Counted from the first letter of the stretch, positions 36,535-45,850 are shown. The stretch is DNA of 57,527 nt from JADJPO01 sp963724535 (GCA_963724535.1 CAVRVD010000018.1:1-57527), one strand, 5' to 3'. Numbers and translations are program-made. Notes: generated by a model not told the origin, from the sequence alone.

Positions 36535-36567
36535 CCGGGATCGGCCGATCCCGGCGGTTCAGCCGCC
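36535..36567. promoter_or_regulatory. Tandem hairpins upstream of rpfB
   Basis: CCGGGATCGGCCGATCCCGG (36535-36554) is a perfect 20-bp palindrome. It is followed directly by GGCGGTTCAGCCGCC, a 5-bp stem with a five-base loop (36553-36567). Both lie in the 246-bp gap before rpfB. They could act in the mRNA leader (attenuator or riboswitch-like) or as an operator. I could not fit the region to a c-di-AMP riboswitch with confidence. Confidence 0.4.
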
Positions 36568-36665
36568 CACGGTAACGGTTCGGCAACGACACACCAATTC
36601 GGTGTGACGTACCTCCCGGTGCGCTCGCGTTCAGCGGTCTGTGCAGCCCGTCGAGCGGCGATCCG

Positions 36666-37535
36666 TCACCAGGGCCCGTAGAGCGCCTCGGACGTCGCGT
36701 CCAGCTGCCGACACAGCTCGCCCTCGTCCAGGCCCAGCTCGACCGCCATCCGACGCACGGTGAGCGGCACCAGGTAGGAGCCGTTGCGCCGTCCGCGGAA
36801 GGGGTGCGGGGTCAGGTACGGGGCATCGGTCTCGACCAGGATCTGCCCGACCGGGACCGCGCGCAGCGCCGCCCGTAGCTCGCCGGCGTTGGCGAAGGTG
36901 ACGGTACCGGCGAAGGACAGGTACCAGCCGGCGTCGGCGCAGGTACGGGCCATCCGCGCGTCGCCGGAGAAGCAGTGGAACACGGTGCGCTCGGGCGCGC
37001 CCTCCTCGGCCAGCACCCGCAGCACGTCGTCGTGGGCGTCCCGGTCGTGAATCTGCAGCACCTTGCCGGTGCGCTTGGCCAGGTCGATGTGCGCCCGGAA
37101 CGAACGCTCCTGGGCGGCGCGGCCACGCACGTCGTCAGACGGCACCCAGTAGTGGTCCAGGCCGGTCTCGCCGATCACCCGGACCCGGGGGTGCGCAGCC
37201 AGCCCCTCGAGCTCAGCGATCGCCTCCTCCAGTGCCGAATGCCCATGCGCAGCAGCGACCCTCGTGGCCTGGGTGGGGTGCAGGGCGACCCCACCCAGCA
37301 GCTCGCGGTGTTCCTCGACGACGCGGGTGGTCCACCGAGCCGAGTCCAGATCGCAGCCGATCTGCACCATCCGGGTGACATTGACGGCGCGCGCGGCAGC
37401 GATCGCCTCGGCCACCGGAACCGGGGCCTCGCCGCGCCGGGTGTGGTCGAGGTGGGTGTGGTTGTCGACGACCGGCACCGGCAACGGTTGCGGCGCAGCC
37501 GGTTCGCGGCTCTCCAGCGGACTCACCCGGCTCAT
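36666..37535 (-). CDS. tatD: TatD-family metal-dependent hydrolase/DNase
   Basis: A 289-residue TIM-barrel hydrolase. Metal ligands are seen in VVDNHTHLDHT, VIGETGLDHYW, LQIHDRDAHDD, FHCFSGD and VETDAPYLTP. Family members are 3'-5' DNases or similar nucleases. ATG 37535 (MSRVSPLESREP) is chosen over an upstream start. It lies between metG and rpfB, the usual actinobacterial neighbourhood. Confidence 0.9.
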   Translation of the reverse strand: MSRVSPLESREPAAPQPLPVPVVDNHTHLDHTRRGEAPVPVAEAIAAARAVNVTRMVQIGCDLDSARWTTRVVEEHRELLGGVALHPTQATRVAAAHGHSALEEAIAELEGLAAHPRVRVIGETGLDHYWVPSDDVRGRAAQERSFRAHIDLAKRTGKVLQIHDRDAHDDVLRVLAEEGAPERTVFHCFSGDARMARTCADAGWYLSFAGTVTFANAGELRAALRAVPVGQILVETDAPYLTPHPFRGRRNGSYLVPLTVRRMAVELGLDEGELCRQLDATSEALYGPW

Positions 37536-37640
37536 CCTAGGCGGACGGACGATCTGCGGGGGTCGACCGCCCGGCAATCGCGCGCACACTAGCCACCCGA
37601 GGCGGTGACGAGCCCGGCACGACCCCTGCGCAGCGCCGAG

Positions 37641-39461
37641 TCAGCCCTGGGCCTCCTCGGTCAGCCGGGCCAGCTCCTCGGTGACCACCGAGTCGTCGAG
37701 TTTGCGGAACACCGGGTCGGGCGCAGCGATGGGGGTGCCGGGCACGATCGGCCGTGACCGCCAGGCGCTGAGGGTCTCGCCGCGGCGGTAGTCACCCATC
37801 AGCACCGGGTAGGTGTCCCCGCCCCACGAACCGTCCAGGTCGGTGACCTCACGGATCTGCGGCATCGGCGAGACCGTTCCGACTCCGCCGAGGAGCTCGT
37901 GCACCTGCTGGGCGCTGAACGGCAGGAACGGCGAGAGCTGGGTGCGGCAGTCCGAGATCGCCTGCGCAGCAACGTGCAACACCGTTCTCATCCGCTCTGG
38001 GTTCTCGTTCTTGAGCTTCCACGGCGCCTGGTCCGACAGGTACTTGTTGACCTCGCCGACGATCCGCATCGCCTCGGTGATCGCCGCCTTCTGCCGGTTG
38101 TCGGCGAGCAGCGAGCCGACCGCGTCGAACCCGGCGCCGGTGGCGGTCAGCAGCGCCCGGTCGGCGTCGGTGAGGTCACCGGCTGCCGGGATGGACCCGA
38201 CATTCTTGTGGATCATGGAGGCGGTCCGGTTGACGAGGTTGCCCCACCCGGCGACCAGCTCGTCGTTGGTACGCCGGACGAACTCGGCCCAGGTGAAGTC
38301 GGTGTCCTGGTTCTCCGGGCCGGCCACGGCGATGAAGTAGCGCAACGCGTCCGGCTGGTAGCGGGCCAGCACGTCCCGGACGTAGATGACCACGCCGCGC
38401 GAGGAGGAGAACTGTCGGCCCTCCATGGTCAGGTACTCGCTCGAGACCACTTCGGTGGGCAGGTTGAGCTCCCCGAACACGCCCGGCTCACCGCCGCGAG
38501 ATCCCTTGCCGGAGTAAGCGAGCAGCTCGGCCGGCCAGATCTGAGAGTGGAAGGTGATGTTGTCCTTGCCCATGAAGTAGTACGAGCGCGCATCAGGGTC
38601 GTTCCACCAGGCCCGCCAGGCGTCGTCGTCCCCGGTCCGCCGGGCCCACTCGATCGAGGCCGACAGGTAGCCGATCACGGCGTCGAACCACACGTACAGG
38701 CGCTTGTTGGGGTTGTTGGACCAGCCGTCCAGCGGCACCGGGATGCCCCAGTCGATGTCCCGGGTCATCGCCCGCGGCCGCACGTCGTCTAGCAGGTTGA
38801 GGCTGAACTTGATGACATTGGGGCGCCAGGCTCCGCTCTCTTTCCGGGTCTGCAACCAGGAGCCGAGGGTCTCGGCCAGCGCCGGCAGGTCGAGGAAGAA
38901 GTGCTGGGTCTGCGCGAAGACCGGCGTCTCGCCGTTGATCCGGCTGCGGGGGTTCTTGAGCTCGTGGGCTTCGAGCTGGTTGCCGCAGTTGTCGCACTGA
39001 TCGCCGCGGGCGCCGTCATAGCCGCAGATCGGGCAGGTGCCCTCGATGTAGCGGTCGGGCAGGGTGCGTCCGGTGGACGGCGAGATGGCGCCGGTGGTGG
39101 TCTGCTCGATCATGTACCCGTTGCGGTGGCAGACGGCGAACAGCTCCTGGGCCACGGCGTAGTGGTTGCCGGTCGTGGTCCGGGTGAACAGGTCGTAGGC
39201 CAGACCGAGACCGTGCAGGTCCTCGACGATGACCCGGTTGTACCTGTCGGCCAGCGATTTGGGCGCCAGCTGCTCCTTCTCGGCCTGGACCAGGATCGGG
39301 GTGCCGTGCTCGTCGGTGCCGGAGACCATCAGGACGTCGTGACCCGCCATCCGCATGTACCGGCTGAACACGTCGGAGGGCACGCCGAAGCCGGCGACAT
39401 GGCCGATGTGGCGGGGGCCGTTGGCGTAGGGCCAGGCCACCGCGGACAGGACATGGGTCAT
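37641..39461 (-). CDS. metG: Methionyl-tRNA synthetase
   Basis: A 606-residue class I synthetase. The HIGH motif is GPRHIGHVAGFG. The zinc site is CPICGYDGARGDQCDNCG. The KMSKS loop is in the variant form MEGRQFSSSRG usual for actinobacterial MetRS. The anticodon-binding helical domain follows, with KYLSDQAPWKLKNENPER. It charges tRNA-Met and is essential. Confidence 0.95.
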   Translation of the reverse strand: MTHVLSAVAWPYANGPRHIGHVAGFGVPSDVFSRYMRMAGHDVLMVSGTDEHGTPILVQAEKEQLAPKSLADRYNRVIVEDLHGLGLAYDLFTRTTTGNHYAVAQELFAVCHRNGYMIEQTTTGAISPSTGRTLPDRYIEGTCPICGYDGARGDQCDNCGNQLEAHELKNPRSRINGETPVFAQTQHFFLDLPALAETLGSWLQTRKESGAWRPNVIKFSLNLLDDVRPRAMTRDIDWGIPVPLDGWSNNPNKRLYVWFDAVIGYLSASIEWARRTGDDDAWRAWWNDPDARSYYFMGKDNITFHSQIWPAELLAYSGKGSRGGEPGVFGELNLPTEVVSSEYLTMEGRQFSSSRGVVIYVRDVLARYQPDALRYFIAVAGPENQDTDFTWAEFVRRTNDELVAGWGNLVNRTASMIHKNVGSIPAAGDLTDADRALLTATGAGFDAVGSLLADNRQKAAITEAMRIVGEVNKYLSDQAPWKLKNENPERMRTVLHVAAQAISDCRTQLSPFLPFSAQQVHELLGGVGTVSPMPQIREVTDLDGSWGGDTYPVLMGDYRRGETLSAWRSRPIVPGTPIAAPDPVFRKLDDSVVTEELARLTEEAQG

Positions 39462-39590
39462 ACCGTGATCCTAGGGGGGTGCGGGCCGCAGGGCCGGACG
39501 CCGGTGCGGGCACGCGATGGGCCACCGCCCCGACCGGTCTGGACCGTTAATGGCTTGGAGCCGGTCGCACCCATCGGCCAGGGTGGCGTC

Positions 39591-40880
39591 ATGACGACCT
39601 CGGTCCGGATCGTGGCCGACCCCGACCCGGAGCGCTTCCTGGCCACCGACCAGCTGGTCTGGTTCGCTCCGCCGTCCGACCTGCCGCCGGCAGACGAGCT
39701 GCTGGGACTGCCGGCCGGTCAGCGGTTCGCCGCCGAGCTCGACGGTCAGGCCGGCGACGCCCACCACCGCACCCCCTACGCCGGCGTCTACGGCGTCTAC
39801 CCGATCACCGTCACTGTGCCGAGCGGCCGAGCCGACCCCAACGGGCTGCGTCGGATGACGGCGGCCGGGCTCACCTGGGTCGGAGTCCATCCGGACCGGC
39901 GCCGGCGCGGGGTGCTGACCGCCATGGTCCGCGACCACCTGGACCGGACCGCCGCCGCCGGGGTCGCCGTGTCGGCGCTGCACGCCAGCGAGGCAACCAT
40001 CTACGCCCGGTTCGGCTACGGGCAGGCGCTGGTGTCCCACACTGTCACCTTGGCCCGGGAGGCCGAACTACGCGCCCCCCACCTGGACGCTGCGGCGGCG
40101 GACCTCGACACCCGGTTGAGCACGATCACCGATCCCGGCATCGCCGAGCGGCTGCGTGCCGTCGACGAGGCGATGGCCGCGTCCCAGGTCGCCACGCTGG
40201 TCTTCGACGCCGAGCTCTACCGACGCTACGTGCTCGAGCCGGCCTCACAGCTGCGCCAGACCGAACCGCGGCGGGTGCTCTTCGCGGTCCAGGACGGCCG
40301 CGACGTCGCCTCGGCCGTGTTCCGCCGCCATGCCAAGTGGGAGCCGAGCGGGCCGGCGGGTCGGTTGGAGGTGCTCTGGCTGGCGGGGACGGCGCCCGCC
40401 CGGCTGACGCTGCTGCGGCGGCTGGTCGGCTACGACCTCATCGGCTCGGTGTCGGTGAACGGCATCGGGGCCGACGACCCGTTGTGGCACTGGATCGGCG
40501 GACACCGCGGCGCGAGCGAGCTGCGCTCGAGCGAGAACCTCTGGGTGCGGCTGGTGGACCTGCCCGCGGCGCTGATGGCCCGCGGCTACACCGAGGAGTG
40601 CGATGTCGTGGTCGAGGTCGCCGACGAGCAGCTGCCGGTGAACGCCGGCCGGTGGCGGATGGTGGTGCGGGACGGCGCAGCGGACGTCGAACGGGTCGAC
40701 ACGGCGGCGGACCTGAGCCTGGACGTCGCGGCCCTCGGCGCCGCCTGGTTGGGCTCGGCCGGCAATCTGGTCGCGATGCACCGGGCCGGTCTGGTCGCCG
40801 AGCACCGCCCGGGCGCGGTCGGGCAGCTGTGGCGGGCACTGCGGCTGGACGTCGCGGCGAACCCGGCACCGGTGTTCTGA
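39591..40880 (+). CDS. Eis-like GNAT acetyltransferase
   Basis: A 429-residue protein with the tripartite Eis layout: an N-terminal GNAT domain with acetyl-CoA loop GVHPDRRRRGVLTAMVRDHL (about 100-120), a second degenerate GNAT domain (about 190-290), and a C-terminal sterol-carrier-like domain ending in Phe, whose carboxylate serves in catalysis in mycobacterial Eis. Tyr in SEATIYARFGYG is the usual proton donor. Eis enzymes acetylate amines, including aminoglycosides and lysines of proteins; the substrate here is unknown. The ATG at 39591 begins MTTSVRIVADPDPERF. Confidence 0.85.
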   Translation: MTTSVRIVADPDPERFLATDQLVWFAPPSDLPPADELLGLPAGQRFAAELDGQAGDAHHRTPYAGVYGVYPITVTVPSGRADPNGLRRMTAAGLTWVGVHPDRRRRGVLTAMVRDHLDRTAAAGVAVSALHASEATIYARFGYGQALVSHTVTLAREAELRAPHLDAAAADLDTRLSTITDPGIAERLRAVDEAMAASQVATLVFDAELYRRYVLEPASQLRQTEPRRVLFAVQDGRDVASAVFRRHAKWEPSGPAGRLEVLWLAGTAPARLTLLRRLVGYDLIGSVSVNGIGADDPLWHWIGGHRGASELRSSENLWVRLVDLPAALMARGYTEECDVVVEVADEQLPVNAGRWRMVVRDGAADVERVDTAADLSLDVAALGAAWLGSAGNLVAMHRAGLVAEHRPGAVGQLWRALRLDVAANPAPVF

Positions 40881-40896
40881 GTCCGTCCGCCAGGTT

Positions 40897-40915
40897 CTGA
40901 GGCCCTCGGCCTCAG
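40897..40915. terminator. Bidirectional terminator between the Eis-like gene and rsmI
   Basis: CTGAGGC-CCTCG-GCCTCAG forms a perfect 7-bp stem with a five-base loop, and its right arm overlaps the rsmI stop. It lies between convergent genes. There is no T-tract, as is usual in high-GC actinomycetes. Confidence 0.55.
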
Positions 40916-41820
40916 CCGACCGGCCGCCGGGTCGCCGCGTTGTACAGCTCCCGCTTGCTCACGCCGTGGGCGCCGGCGACCTCCGCCACGACTCCCTTCA
41001 GCCGCTCCCCACCGGCTACCCGGGCGCGTACGTGGTCGACCAGGTCGGCCACGTCCGCGGTGGCAACGACGTCCCCGCCCGCAACGACCAGGGTGATCTC
41101 GCCGAGTACCTGGCAGGTGGCGGCCCAGTCGGACAGCTCGACCAGCGGTCCCCGACGCACCTCCTCGTAGGTCTTGGTCAGCTCGCGGCAGAGCGCGGCC
41201 CGCCGGTCGGCACCGAACGTCTCGGCCATCGCGGCCAGGGTGGCCGCCAGCCGGTGTGGGGCCTCGAAGAAGACCATGGTGCGTCGCTCGCCGGCGAGCT
41301 GGGCCAGCGCCCGGGCCCGTTCGGCCGCCTTGCGCGGCAGGAATCCCTCGAAGCAGAACCTGTCGGTGGCCAGACCGGACAGGGCCAGCGCGCTGAGCAC
41401 TGCGGACGGGCCGGGCAGCACCGTGACAGGCACCCCGGACTCGATCGCGGCCCGCACCACGCGCAGCCCGGGATCGGACACGCTCGGCATCCCGGCGTCG
41501 CTGACGACGAGCACGGTCGCCCCGGCCTGTGCCGCATCGACCAGTTCGGCCGCCCGGACGGCCTCGTTGTGCTCGTGGTGACTGACCACCCGGCCGCCGG
41601 GCCGCACCCCGAGCGCCGAGCAGAGCCGGCGCAGCCGCCGGGTGTCCTCGGCGGCCACCACGTCAGCGATGGCCAGGAGATCACGCAGCCGGGGCGGGGC
41701 GTCGCCGGGGTCGCCGATCGGCGTCGCTGCCAGCACCACCCGGCCGGCACCGCGCGGACCGTTCGGCGGCCGGGTGGTGCCGTGACCTGTGCCCTGACCT
41801 GGGTCCTGACCTGGATCCAC
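40912..41820 (-). CDS. rsmI: 16S rRNA 2'-O-ribose C1402 methyltransferase
   Basis: A 302-residue SAM methyltransferase acting on the ribosomal decoding centre. Features: LAATPIGDPGDAPPRLRDLL, VAAEDTRRLRRL, VVSDAGMPSVSDPGLRVV and VTVLPGPSAVLSALALSGL. The likely start is GTG 41820 after a short, repetitive Gly/Asp-rich leader (DPGQDPGQGTGHG). It is divergent from the protein mannosyltransferase gene, as in many actinomycetes. Confidence 0.9.
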   Translation of the reverse strand: MDPGQDPGQGTGHGTTRPPNGPRGAGRVVLAATPIGDPGDAPPRLRDLLAIADVVAAEDTRRLRRLCSALGVRPGGRVVSHHEHNEAVRAAELVDAAQAGATVLVVSDAGMPSVSDPGLRVVRAAIESGVPVTVLPGPSAVLSALALSGLATDRFCFEGFLPRKAAERARALAQLAGERRTMVFFEAPHRLAATLAAMAETFGADRRAALCRELTKTYEEVRRGPLVELSDWAATCQVLGEITLVVAGGDVVATADVADLVDHVRARVAGGERLKGVVAEVAGAHGVSKRELYNAATRRPVG

Positions 41821-41931
41821 GCCACCATCTTGGACGACCGCACCAGCCCGAGGCCCCTCCCAGCGACAGGCGATGTTGGAGTCGACAGTGACGTTCGCAG
41901 ATCTCCACTGCGTCGAGTGGGCCACCAAGAG

Positions 41932-42007
41932 GGCCGGGGATTCACCACAACCCCTCGTTCAGGCCCCAAGAGCCCGCCTCGAGGCGGGCTCAGGTGAACC
42001 CCCGGCC
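41932..42007. repeat. 76-bp palindromic element, copy C
   Basis: Left end GGCCGGGGATTCACC (41932-41946) and right end GGTGAACCCCCGGCC (41993-42007) pair at 14 of 15 positions. Inside lies a second perfect palindrome, AGCCCGCCTCGAGGCGGGCT (41971-41990). The first 23 bases are identical to those of copy B. It sits between the divergent rsmI and mannosyltransferase genes. Confidence 0.75.
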
Positions 42008-42162
42008 CATCTCGCCACCACTGACCAGGAGCACGAGGTACCGAGACCGGCCCGAGCAGACGCTGGGGCCGGCGGAGCACGGCGCGTCCCCGGAGCCGCG
42101 CCCGGTTGCCTGGCCTGCGGGTGGCCGGCGGGTGGCCGGCGACCCCGTGGCACGATGACCCG

Positions 42163-43803
42163 GTGACCTTGGCGACCACCCGCCGCGGACCGGCCTCGCG
42201 TGCACAGGCGGCCGCCACTCGGGAGGCGTTGCGCGCCCGGCTGCTCGGTCCGGGCACAGCGGACTGGCAGGCCGGCCGGCTCTGGGGCTGGCTGGCCCCG
42301 CTGACCGTTGCGGTGATCGGCGGGTTCCTGCGGTTCTGGCACCTCGGTCGACCCGACTACCTGGTCTTCGACGAGACCTACTACGTCAAACAGGGCGCCT
42401 CGCTGCTCAAGTGGGGTCACGAGCGACATATCAAGGAGGGCCTGGAGAAGCCGGACGAGCTGTGGAACGTCGGCAACACCGACGTGTGGGGCGACAAGCC
42501 GGACTTCGTCGTGCACCCGCCGGTCGGCAAGTGGATGATCGCCGGTGGCGAGTACCTGTTCGGGACCACGAACCCCTTCGGCTGGCGGTTCGCCTCGGCC
42601 GTCGTCGGCACCCTGTCCATCCTGATGCTCGGGCGGATCGCGCGGCGGATGTTCCGCTCCACCTTGCTCGGCACCACGGCGGCCGTGTTGCTGGCCGTCG
42701 AGGGCCAGCACTTCGTCCACAGCCGCACCGGACTGCTCGACGTGTTCTTGATGTTCTGGGCGCTGGCCGCGTTCGGCTGCATCGTCATCGACCGGGACCA
42801 GGCCCGAGAGCGGCTGGCCGCCCGGATCGCGATGCAGGACGCCGGCTCGATCCGGTTGCTGGACCGCTACGGCCCCGGGCTCGGCATCCGGTGGTGGCGG
42901 GTGGCGGCCGGTGTCTGCCTGGGGCTGGGGATCGGCACGAAGTGGTCCGGGCTGTTCTTCGCCGCCGCGTTCGGGACGGCGAGCGTGCTGTGGGATGTCG
43001 GCGCCCGCCGAGCCGCGGGCTCGCGGCACTGGGTGGTCACCGGGCTGGTCCGGGACGGCCTCAGCGGCGCGGTGCAGATCCTGCCGGTGGCCGCAGTGGT
43101 CTACCTGGGGTCCTGGGCGGGCTGGTTGACCAGCACCGACGGCTACAACCGCACCTGGGCGGCCGACCATCCGGCCACCGGGCTGGCCCGGTTGGTCCCG
43201 GACACGCTGCGGTCACTGGGCGACTACCACCGACAGATGTGGCAGTTCAACACCACCCTGCAGACCCCGCACGACTACCAGTCCCACCCGTGGTCGTGGA
43301 TCGTCATCGGCCGGCCGACCGCGTTCGACTACAAGTCGTTCCCGGAGGGCACCGCGGTGGCCGGCCAGGGGGTGTGTCGGGCCACCGAGTGCGTGACGGC
43401 AATCGCCGACTTGGGCAACCCGGTTGTCCGCTGGGGCGGGGTGGTCGCCATCGTCGTCCTGGTCGCGCTCTGGCTGCTCGGCCGGGACTGGCGGGCGGGG
43501 GCGGTGCTGGCCGGCCTGGCAGGGGGTTGGCTGCCCTGGTTCCTCTACGACGAGCGCACCATCTACACCTTCTACGCGGTGGCCTTCGTGCCGTACGTGG
43601 TGCTGGCGCTGACCATGGCGCTCGGCCTGCTGCTCGGGCCACCGGACGCCTCGACGGACCGGCGGGTCACCGGTGCCGCGATGGCTGGAAGTGTGGTGGT
43701 GCTCGCCGTCCTGGCGTTCGCGTTCTTCTACCCGATCTGGGCGGACATGCTGATCCCGCACTCGAGCTGGGTGGACCGGATGTGGCTACCCAGCTGGATC
43801 TGA
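42163..43803 (+). CDS. pmt: Dolichyl/polyprenyl-phosphate-mannose-protein mannosyltransferase
   Basis: A 546-residue polytopic membrane enzyme of the GT39 family that O-mannosylates exported proteins. The catalytic loop after the first helix has LVFDETYYVKQGASLL. FVVHPPVGKWMIAGGEYLFG and HDYQSHPWSWIVIGRPTAF are further PMT blocks. About ten hydrophobic segments are visible. The start is GTG 42163 (VTLATTRRGPASRAQ). It is divergent from rsmI. Confidence 0.9.
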   Translation: MTLATTRRGPASRAQAAATREALRARLLGPGTADWQAGRLWGWLAPLTVAVIGGFLRFWHLGRPDYLVFDETYYVKQGASLLKWGHERHIKEGLEKPDELWNVGNTDVWGDKPDFVVHPPVGKWMIAGGEYLFGTTNPFGWRFASAVVGTLSILMLGRIARRMFRSTLLGTTAAVLLAVEGQHFVHSRTGLLDVFLMFWALAAFGCIVIDRDQARERLAARIAMQDAGSIRLLDRYGPGLGIRWWRVAAGVCLGLGIGTKWSGLFFAAAFGTASVLWDVGARRAAGSRHWVVTGLVRDGLSGAVQILPVAAVVYLGSWAGWLTSTDGYNRTWAADHPATGLARLVPDTLRSLGDYHRQMWQFNTTLQTPHDYQSHPWSWIVIGRPTAFDYKSFPEGTAVAGQGVCRATECVTAIADLGNPVVRWGGVVAIVVLVALWLLGRDWRAGAVLAGLAGGWLPWFLYDERTIYTFYAVAFVPYVVLALTMALGLLLGPPDASTDRRVTGAAMAGSVVVLAVLAFAFFYPIWADMLIPHSSWVDRMWLPSWI

Positions 43804-43831
43804 CCGGCCCAGACGCGTACGGTCTTGACCG

Positions 43832-44065
43832 TCACAGCGGCGGCCGGATCCCAAGCAGCCGGACCAGGTGGTAGAGCCAGCGCTGGGTCCGGCCGGTTCC
43901 GGCGCACAGCCGGCAGGCACGCCAGAACTGACCCGAGGCGTCGAAGTCCTTGCCACTTCCCGAGCATTAACGGCAGGCGGTCTGCGGATGGCGTAACGCC
44001 CAGATCACGGCCACCACGACGATGCCCAGTACCCACAGCCCGCCGACCATTGCGTTGTCGTCCAT
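43832..44065 (-). pseudogene. Small membrane zinc-ribbon gene interrupted by an in-frame TAA
   Basis: An ATG at 44065 with a perfect GGGAGGG site encodes MDDNAMVGGLWVLGIVVVAV, one membrane helix, and then RHPQTACR followed by TAA (43969-43967). The same frame continues without shift through CSGSGKDFDASGQFWRAC and RLCAGTGRTQRW to a TGA at 43834. Read through, the product is 77 residues with two CxxCxGxG zinc motifs of the DnaJ kind. The stop falls exactly inside the first CxxC. Conservation of frame on both sides argues for a recent nonsense mutation, or for stop recoding. The 32-residue upstream piece alone would be a bare helix. Confidence 0.55.
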
Positions 44066-44487
44066 GACGTCCCTCCCGGTCCTACGCCCCGGGCCACATG
44101 CTGAGTGGGTCGATCCCCTGATGTCGAGGGACGTCCGCCCGGCGATCGCCAGAGTGTCGTGGACGGTCGCCGGGACGCTCCGGACGTCGGGCACCGGGCC
44201 AGCGACAGGAAGGCCGTGTACGAAGGTGGACGTGCACCGGGACAGTCAGCACCTGATCGCGGCGCGTCATGGCTGGCTTCGCCGGCAACCCGGGCGACGC
44301 CCCGCGGTAGGCCGCACCATCGGCTCAGTTCAGTTGCGAACAGAGCCACCGATCCAGATCGGTTCGCAGCCAGACATCCAACGCTTCCAGGCCGGACCAG
44401 ACGGTTGGCCGGCATTGAAGTCCGTTTCGTGCGGCTTGCGTCGCGGCGGCGGCCAGGATCTTGCCGCGCTGGTGGCGTTGCTGCAGC
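44066..44487. other. 422-bp region with no recognised gene
   Basis: Frames here are arginine-rich and out-of-frame in character on both strands, with no ribosome site. It must hold the upstream sequence of the zinc-ribbon gene and the 3' side of the AMIN-like gene. No clear hairpin terminator was seen. Confidence 0.4.
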
Positions 44488-45030
44488 TCACCAACGGTGG
44501 GCGACGTCGATCACGAGGCGGGCGTGGTCGCCTGGGCCGGCCAGGGTGAACACCCGGTACGGCAGCCGGGCCCGCACGCCCAGTCCGATGGTGCTCTGGC
44601 CCTCGAAGCTGCCCGCGCCGGCCACCTGCCGGAAGGTGCGGAACCCGTTCACGTTCACCAGTTCGGAGGAGTTGATCGGGTAGGTCAGGTGGCCCTCGCC
44701 GTCGTCCGCGCGCGCCGAGACGATCTGCAGTCTCGCTCCACCTCGCAGGGGAACCACGAAGCCGGCGCCGTCGGTGCGGACCTGGTCGACGTACCTGACG
44801 AAGTAGCCCGGCCGCCCGCCGTCCACGTCGAGTACCAGGCGGTCGTAGCAGGCGTGCCGGCCGGCGCGCACGTCGACCAGCACGCCGCCGGTCATGGATG
44901 CGGCGTCCTTGGGCAGGGAACCCCAGGTGATCCCGCAGAAGGGGCGGGCGTGCGCTGACGCGGAGCCCGGGATGAGGGCGACCACGAGTCCGAGCAGGAT
45001 GCTGACGATGGCCGCTGCAGTGCGTTTCAT
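44488..45030 (-). CDS. Secreted AMIN-like domain protein
   Basis: 180 residues from ATG 45030 with a GAAGGAGA site. A signal peptide is evident (MKRTAAAIVSILLGLVVALI then SASAHA), so the mature protein is exported. The body is a beta-rich domain with CYDRLVLDVDGGRPGYFVRY, LSARADDGEG-like loops and DHARLVIDVAHRW at the end, as in actinobacterial AMIN-like proteins. Two cysteines (FCGITWG and HACYDRL) may form a disulfide. Its role, perhaps cell-wall binding, is inferred from the domain only. Confidence 0.7.
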   Translation of the reverse strand: MKRTAAAIVSILLGLVVALIPGSASAHARPFCGITWGSLPKDAASMTGGVLVDVRAGRHACYDRLVLDVDGGRPGYFVRYVDQVRTDGAGFVVPLRGGARLQIVSARADDGEGHLTYPINSSELVNVNGFRTFRQVAGAGSFEGQSTIGLGVRARLPYRVFTLAGPGDHARLVIDVAHRW

Positions 45031-45167
45031 GGCTGTCTCCTTCGACGATGTGCCTGCCATGCCGTTAAGACGCGTGATGCGGCCGCCGGGTTGACCCACT
45101 CACCGAGCAGTGCCCGCACTGGCCTCCTCACCCACGTCACGGAGAAGTACCTCAGACCAGACGAAAC

Positions 45168-45831
45168 GTGCATGAGTCCTGGCGAACTGGCTCCTCGGTG
45201 CGGTGGTCACAGCCCTCCCTCGACCGGTCCGGGCCGGAACGGTTGGCGCTGTTCGCCGATCTGCGTCGGGCCATCGACGAGGGCCTCCTGGACGCCCACC
45301 ACCAGCCGATGTTCGACCCGCTGAGCGGCGCCGTGATCGCGGCGGAGGCCCTCGTGCGCTGGCGCCACCCCACAAGGGGTCCGATGGCGCCGGACGAGTT
45401 CATCCCGATCGCCGAACGCAGCGGGCTGATCCAGCCGCTGACCACGCTCATGATCGAGCGGAGCCTGTCCGATCTCGGACGGCTGCGGTCGGCCGGGCTG
45501 CTGCGGAGTATTGCCGTGGACCTGTCGCCACGACTCCTGCTCGACACCGGGCTACCGTGCCAAGTGGCATCGGCCCTGAACGCCGCGTCGATCCCTGCGG
45601 CCTGCCTCACGCTGGAAGTGACGGAGAACGCCGTCATGGAGGACCCGGACAAGGCGCTGGCCGTGTATCTCAAGCGCCTGCCAGGCGACGCTCGCCCTGC
45701 TGAGGCAGTGGGACTGCGACGTGGCTCAGGGTTTCCTGCTGGCAAGGCCGATGGCGTTCGCCGAGCTGTCCGGCTGGTTGCGTGCGGCCCGGCGCCCGAC
45801 ACCGGCGACGTCGGTGACCACGGCTGGGTGA
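45168..45831 (+). pseudogene. EAL-domain (c-di-GMP phosphodiesterase) remnant with internal deletions
   Basis: The sequence begins with the start of an EAL domain (DLRRAIDEGLLDAHHQPMFD, EALVRWRHPTRGPMAPDEFI) and continues to TLEVTENAVMEDPDKALAV. It then jumps to YLKRLPG, skipping the DDFGTGYSSL loop. It then changes frame at about 45685 into ATLALLRQWDCDVAQGFLLA and RPMAFAELSGWLRAARR, the C-terminal end, ending at 45831. The middle, including the second metal-binding acids and the EGVE loop, is gone. No GGDEF domain precedes it. This is a dead phosphodiesterase gene. Confidence 0.75.
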
Positions 45832-45850
45832 ACGCTGACATGCTGAGGCC

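Noticed and set aside
36420..36665. A c-di-AMP (ydaO/yuaA) riboswitch before rpfB.
   Set aside because: Expected from context in actinomycetes, but I could not place the conserved loop sequences, so only the hairpins are reported.
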